This document shows positions 14,106 to 15,165 of a stretch of DNA of 15,165 nucleotides, in pieces. This DNA comes from an uncultured Pseudomonadota bacterium. Lineage in GTDB: Bacteria; Desulfobacterota_B; Binatia; UBA9968. The notes under the pieces are model-generated. The model saw only the letters and a list, made by a program, of their open reading frames with translations, made no database searches and had not been told where the DNA came from. The number at the start of each line of letters is the position of its first letter. The first letter of the stretch is position 1. Location: the NCBI GenBank assembly GCA_946478635.1, contig CAMLCX010000057.1:1-15165 (forward strand), in the 5' to 3' direction. The translations under genes and the position numbers were made by a program.

Positions 14106-14879
14106 TTAACCGTATTGGCATTGCATCGATTCCGATTCCACGTCGGTTTGGCAAAGCAGCAATAATTCGCGATAACGACTCTCCGTAACAGGGAAACGCT
14201 CCGGTAATTTAAAGTCGACCCTATCTTTTTTGGATCGGTTAACTTTTTCTTCATTCATGCCGGTTTCTGGATACCACGGATTATATATCGGGCCTTCCAG
14301 CATGCGGTCCTGGTATTCAACGTTGAGAAATTTGGCCGCGCGAATCATATTTTCTCTTGGATGGAGCACCAGATCCTCAAAGGACACCACCAGAACCAAC
14401 TCGGGAAAACGGGTTTTGAGCTCATGCAGGATGTCAATTGCCCGGCACCATCGATAGGTCGCTCCGTCGAGGCTCTTTTTGCCGCGGCGCATTCCCGACG
14501 AAATCGCGTCATTGCCATCCCGAATGATCCCGATTATTTTGATATGAGGAAGGGTCAAGTAGTCCTCAATCGAGAACTGCGAGCTCTGGTATTCCTTCGC
14601 GAGGCCTAATTTTTTCCACAAGCGGATATGCAGTTTGCCGGGTCTTTTTAATTCTATCTGATTCGGAATACAGCGCTTGTTGCCGACGAGCGTCTTTCCC
14701 AACAATCTACGCATCGACCAGCCCTTGTCTTCGTTGAGCACGCCGATTTCCGTATGCCGGCTGATCATGGTGGCCAGCAGAGTCGTACCGGTGCGGGGAG
14801 CCCCGATTATAAGCAAATGACGTCGTTCCACTAATAATTGCCTTTGTAATTGCCTGCGAAACTGACCGGGTGGCCTCAA
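14106..14879 (-). CDS. Sulfotransferase family protein
   Basis: Predicted PAPS-dependent sulfotransferase, 257 residues. The N-terminal LLIIGAPRTGTTLLATMIS (22-40) is the 5'-phosphosulfate-binding loop, here GAPRTGTT, and KIIGIIRDGNDAISSGMRRG (114-133) is the 3'-phosphate-binding region with the expected R and S. SFEDLVLHPRENM (about 166-178) is the later conserved segment, and KLPERFPVTE near the C-terminus is usual. Such enzymes sulfate sugars, lipids or peptides; beside glycosyltransferases a glycan substrate is likely, by inference. The start is unsure: TTG at 14879 has no Shine-Dalgarno, and a GTG at 14831 just ahead of the P-loop is possible. One 60-base line sampled by eye (14641-14700) is about 47% GC against about 67% for a line in rel/spoT, hinting at different origin. 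Confidence 0.82.
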   Translation of the reverse strand: MRPPGQFRRQLQRQLLVERRHLLIIGAPRTGTTLLATMISRHTEIGVLNEDKGWSMRRLLGKTLVGNKRCIPNQIELKRPGKLHIRLWKKLGLAKEYQSSQFSIEDYLTLPHIKIIGIIRDGNDAISSGMRRGKKSLDGATYRWCRAIDILHELKTRFPELVLVVSFEDLVLHPRENMIRAAKFLNVEYQDRMLEGPIYNPWYPETGMNEEKVNRSKKDRVDFKLPERFPVTESRYRELLLLCQTDVESESMQCQYG

Positions 14880-15165
14880 GCTGACAAACGAGAATTGTGA
14901 CGCTGGACTAAATTAGACCTCTCCAAAGGTCCGACAGCGACCTCCGATTGCCATATCATTACGCCCTTCCGAATACCATAACTATCCCTCAACTCACAAA
15001 TTCACGGAGAGGGGCATTTCCAGCGCAGCCGCATAAGGCGTGCAACCAGCCAAACTAGTGTAGTGTCTCACGCTGTTGGTGCTTTATCCGGCGTATAGTC
15101 TCCGCCAAGGACCTGCCCTGGCCAAGCTGCAATCGAACCTCGGAGTATTCTCCCGCAAAGCATGT
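14880..15165. other. Right-edge region without a supported gene
   Basis: 286 bases upstream of the sulfotransferase gene to the window end. Open frames are short on both strands, and I see no RNA gene. A minus-strand frame open to the right edge ends in TAG near 15056; its last residues (EVRLQLGQGRSLAETIRRI) vaguely resemble a helix-turn-helix, but that is too little to call a gene. The promoter of the sulfotransferase gene is presumably here; no convincing boxes were found. Confidence 0.3.

Noticed and set aside
13730..14188. 152-residue plus-strand open frame in the glycan gap
   Set aside because: No motif, no ribosome site, and it runs 80 bases into the sulfotransferase gene on the other strand. 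Kept only as a note on the gap.
15056..15165. Partial gene or transposase remnant at the right edge (minus strand)
   Set aside because: Only about 36 residues are visible, with a vague helix-turn-helix look; no inverted repeat or transposase catalytic motif seen.
1..15165. CRISPR arrays, tRNA/rRNA genes, phage or plasmid modules
   Set aside because: No regularly spaced repeats, no tRNA cloverleaf or conserved rRNA stretch, and no integrase, terminase, replication or toxin-antitoxin genes were recognised on either strand by reading.

Overview
The window looks like chromosomal DNA of a Gram-negative bacterium with fairly high GC. The sequence encodes both enzyme activities for ADP-heptose synthesis (LPS inner core), surface-glycan glycosyltransferases, a bifunctional Rel/SpoT and a MutL carrying its own endonuclease motif. 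Gene content and a long UbiD-family decarboxylase fit a deltaproteobacteria-like or Binatota/Tectomicrobia-like lineage, but that placement is inference and no rRNA is present to test it.

Left part (1-3757): a small cluster of palindromic, REP-like repeats (about 1-130) lies downstream of a leftward mutL-miaA pair (DNA mismatch repair, then tRNA isopentenylation). Divergent from mutL is a gene for an exported bifunctional-nuclease (DUF151) domain fused to a PDZ domain, preceded by the clearest sigma-70-type promoter in the window.

Middle (3776-6042): a leftward UbiD-family prenyl-FMN-type decarboxylase, then rightward hldE2 (heptose-1-phosphate adenylyltransferase) followed at once by rpmB (L28, four-cysteine zinc form). 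The two convergent junctions (3757/3776 and 6042/6061) each hold a hairpin plus T-run oriented to terminate the leftward transcript, and each overlaps the 3' end of the opposing gene.

Right part (6061-14879): a leftward gene series. Reading in the direction of transcription: sulfotransferase, a GT2 glycosyltransferase, a WaaE-like GT2, a GT4, hldE1 (heptose-7-phosphate kinase), yicC (endoribonuclease family), gmk and rel/spoT. From the WaaE-like gene onward the genes overlap or lie within 7 bases, so LPS/glycan assembly, guanylate kinase and ppGpp metabolism probably share one transcript. No rpoZ lies between gmk and rel. The heptose kinase and adenylyltransferase, fused as HldE in enterobacteria, are separate here, about 4 kb apart and on opposite strands.

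Most of the window is well-known housekeeping and envelope genes. I did not find a convincing undescribed system. The points most worth a second look are the exported nuclease-PDZ fusion, the glycan-Gmk-Rel operon, the overlapping terminators, the repeat cluster and the glycan genes at the right edge with poorly explained gaps.
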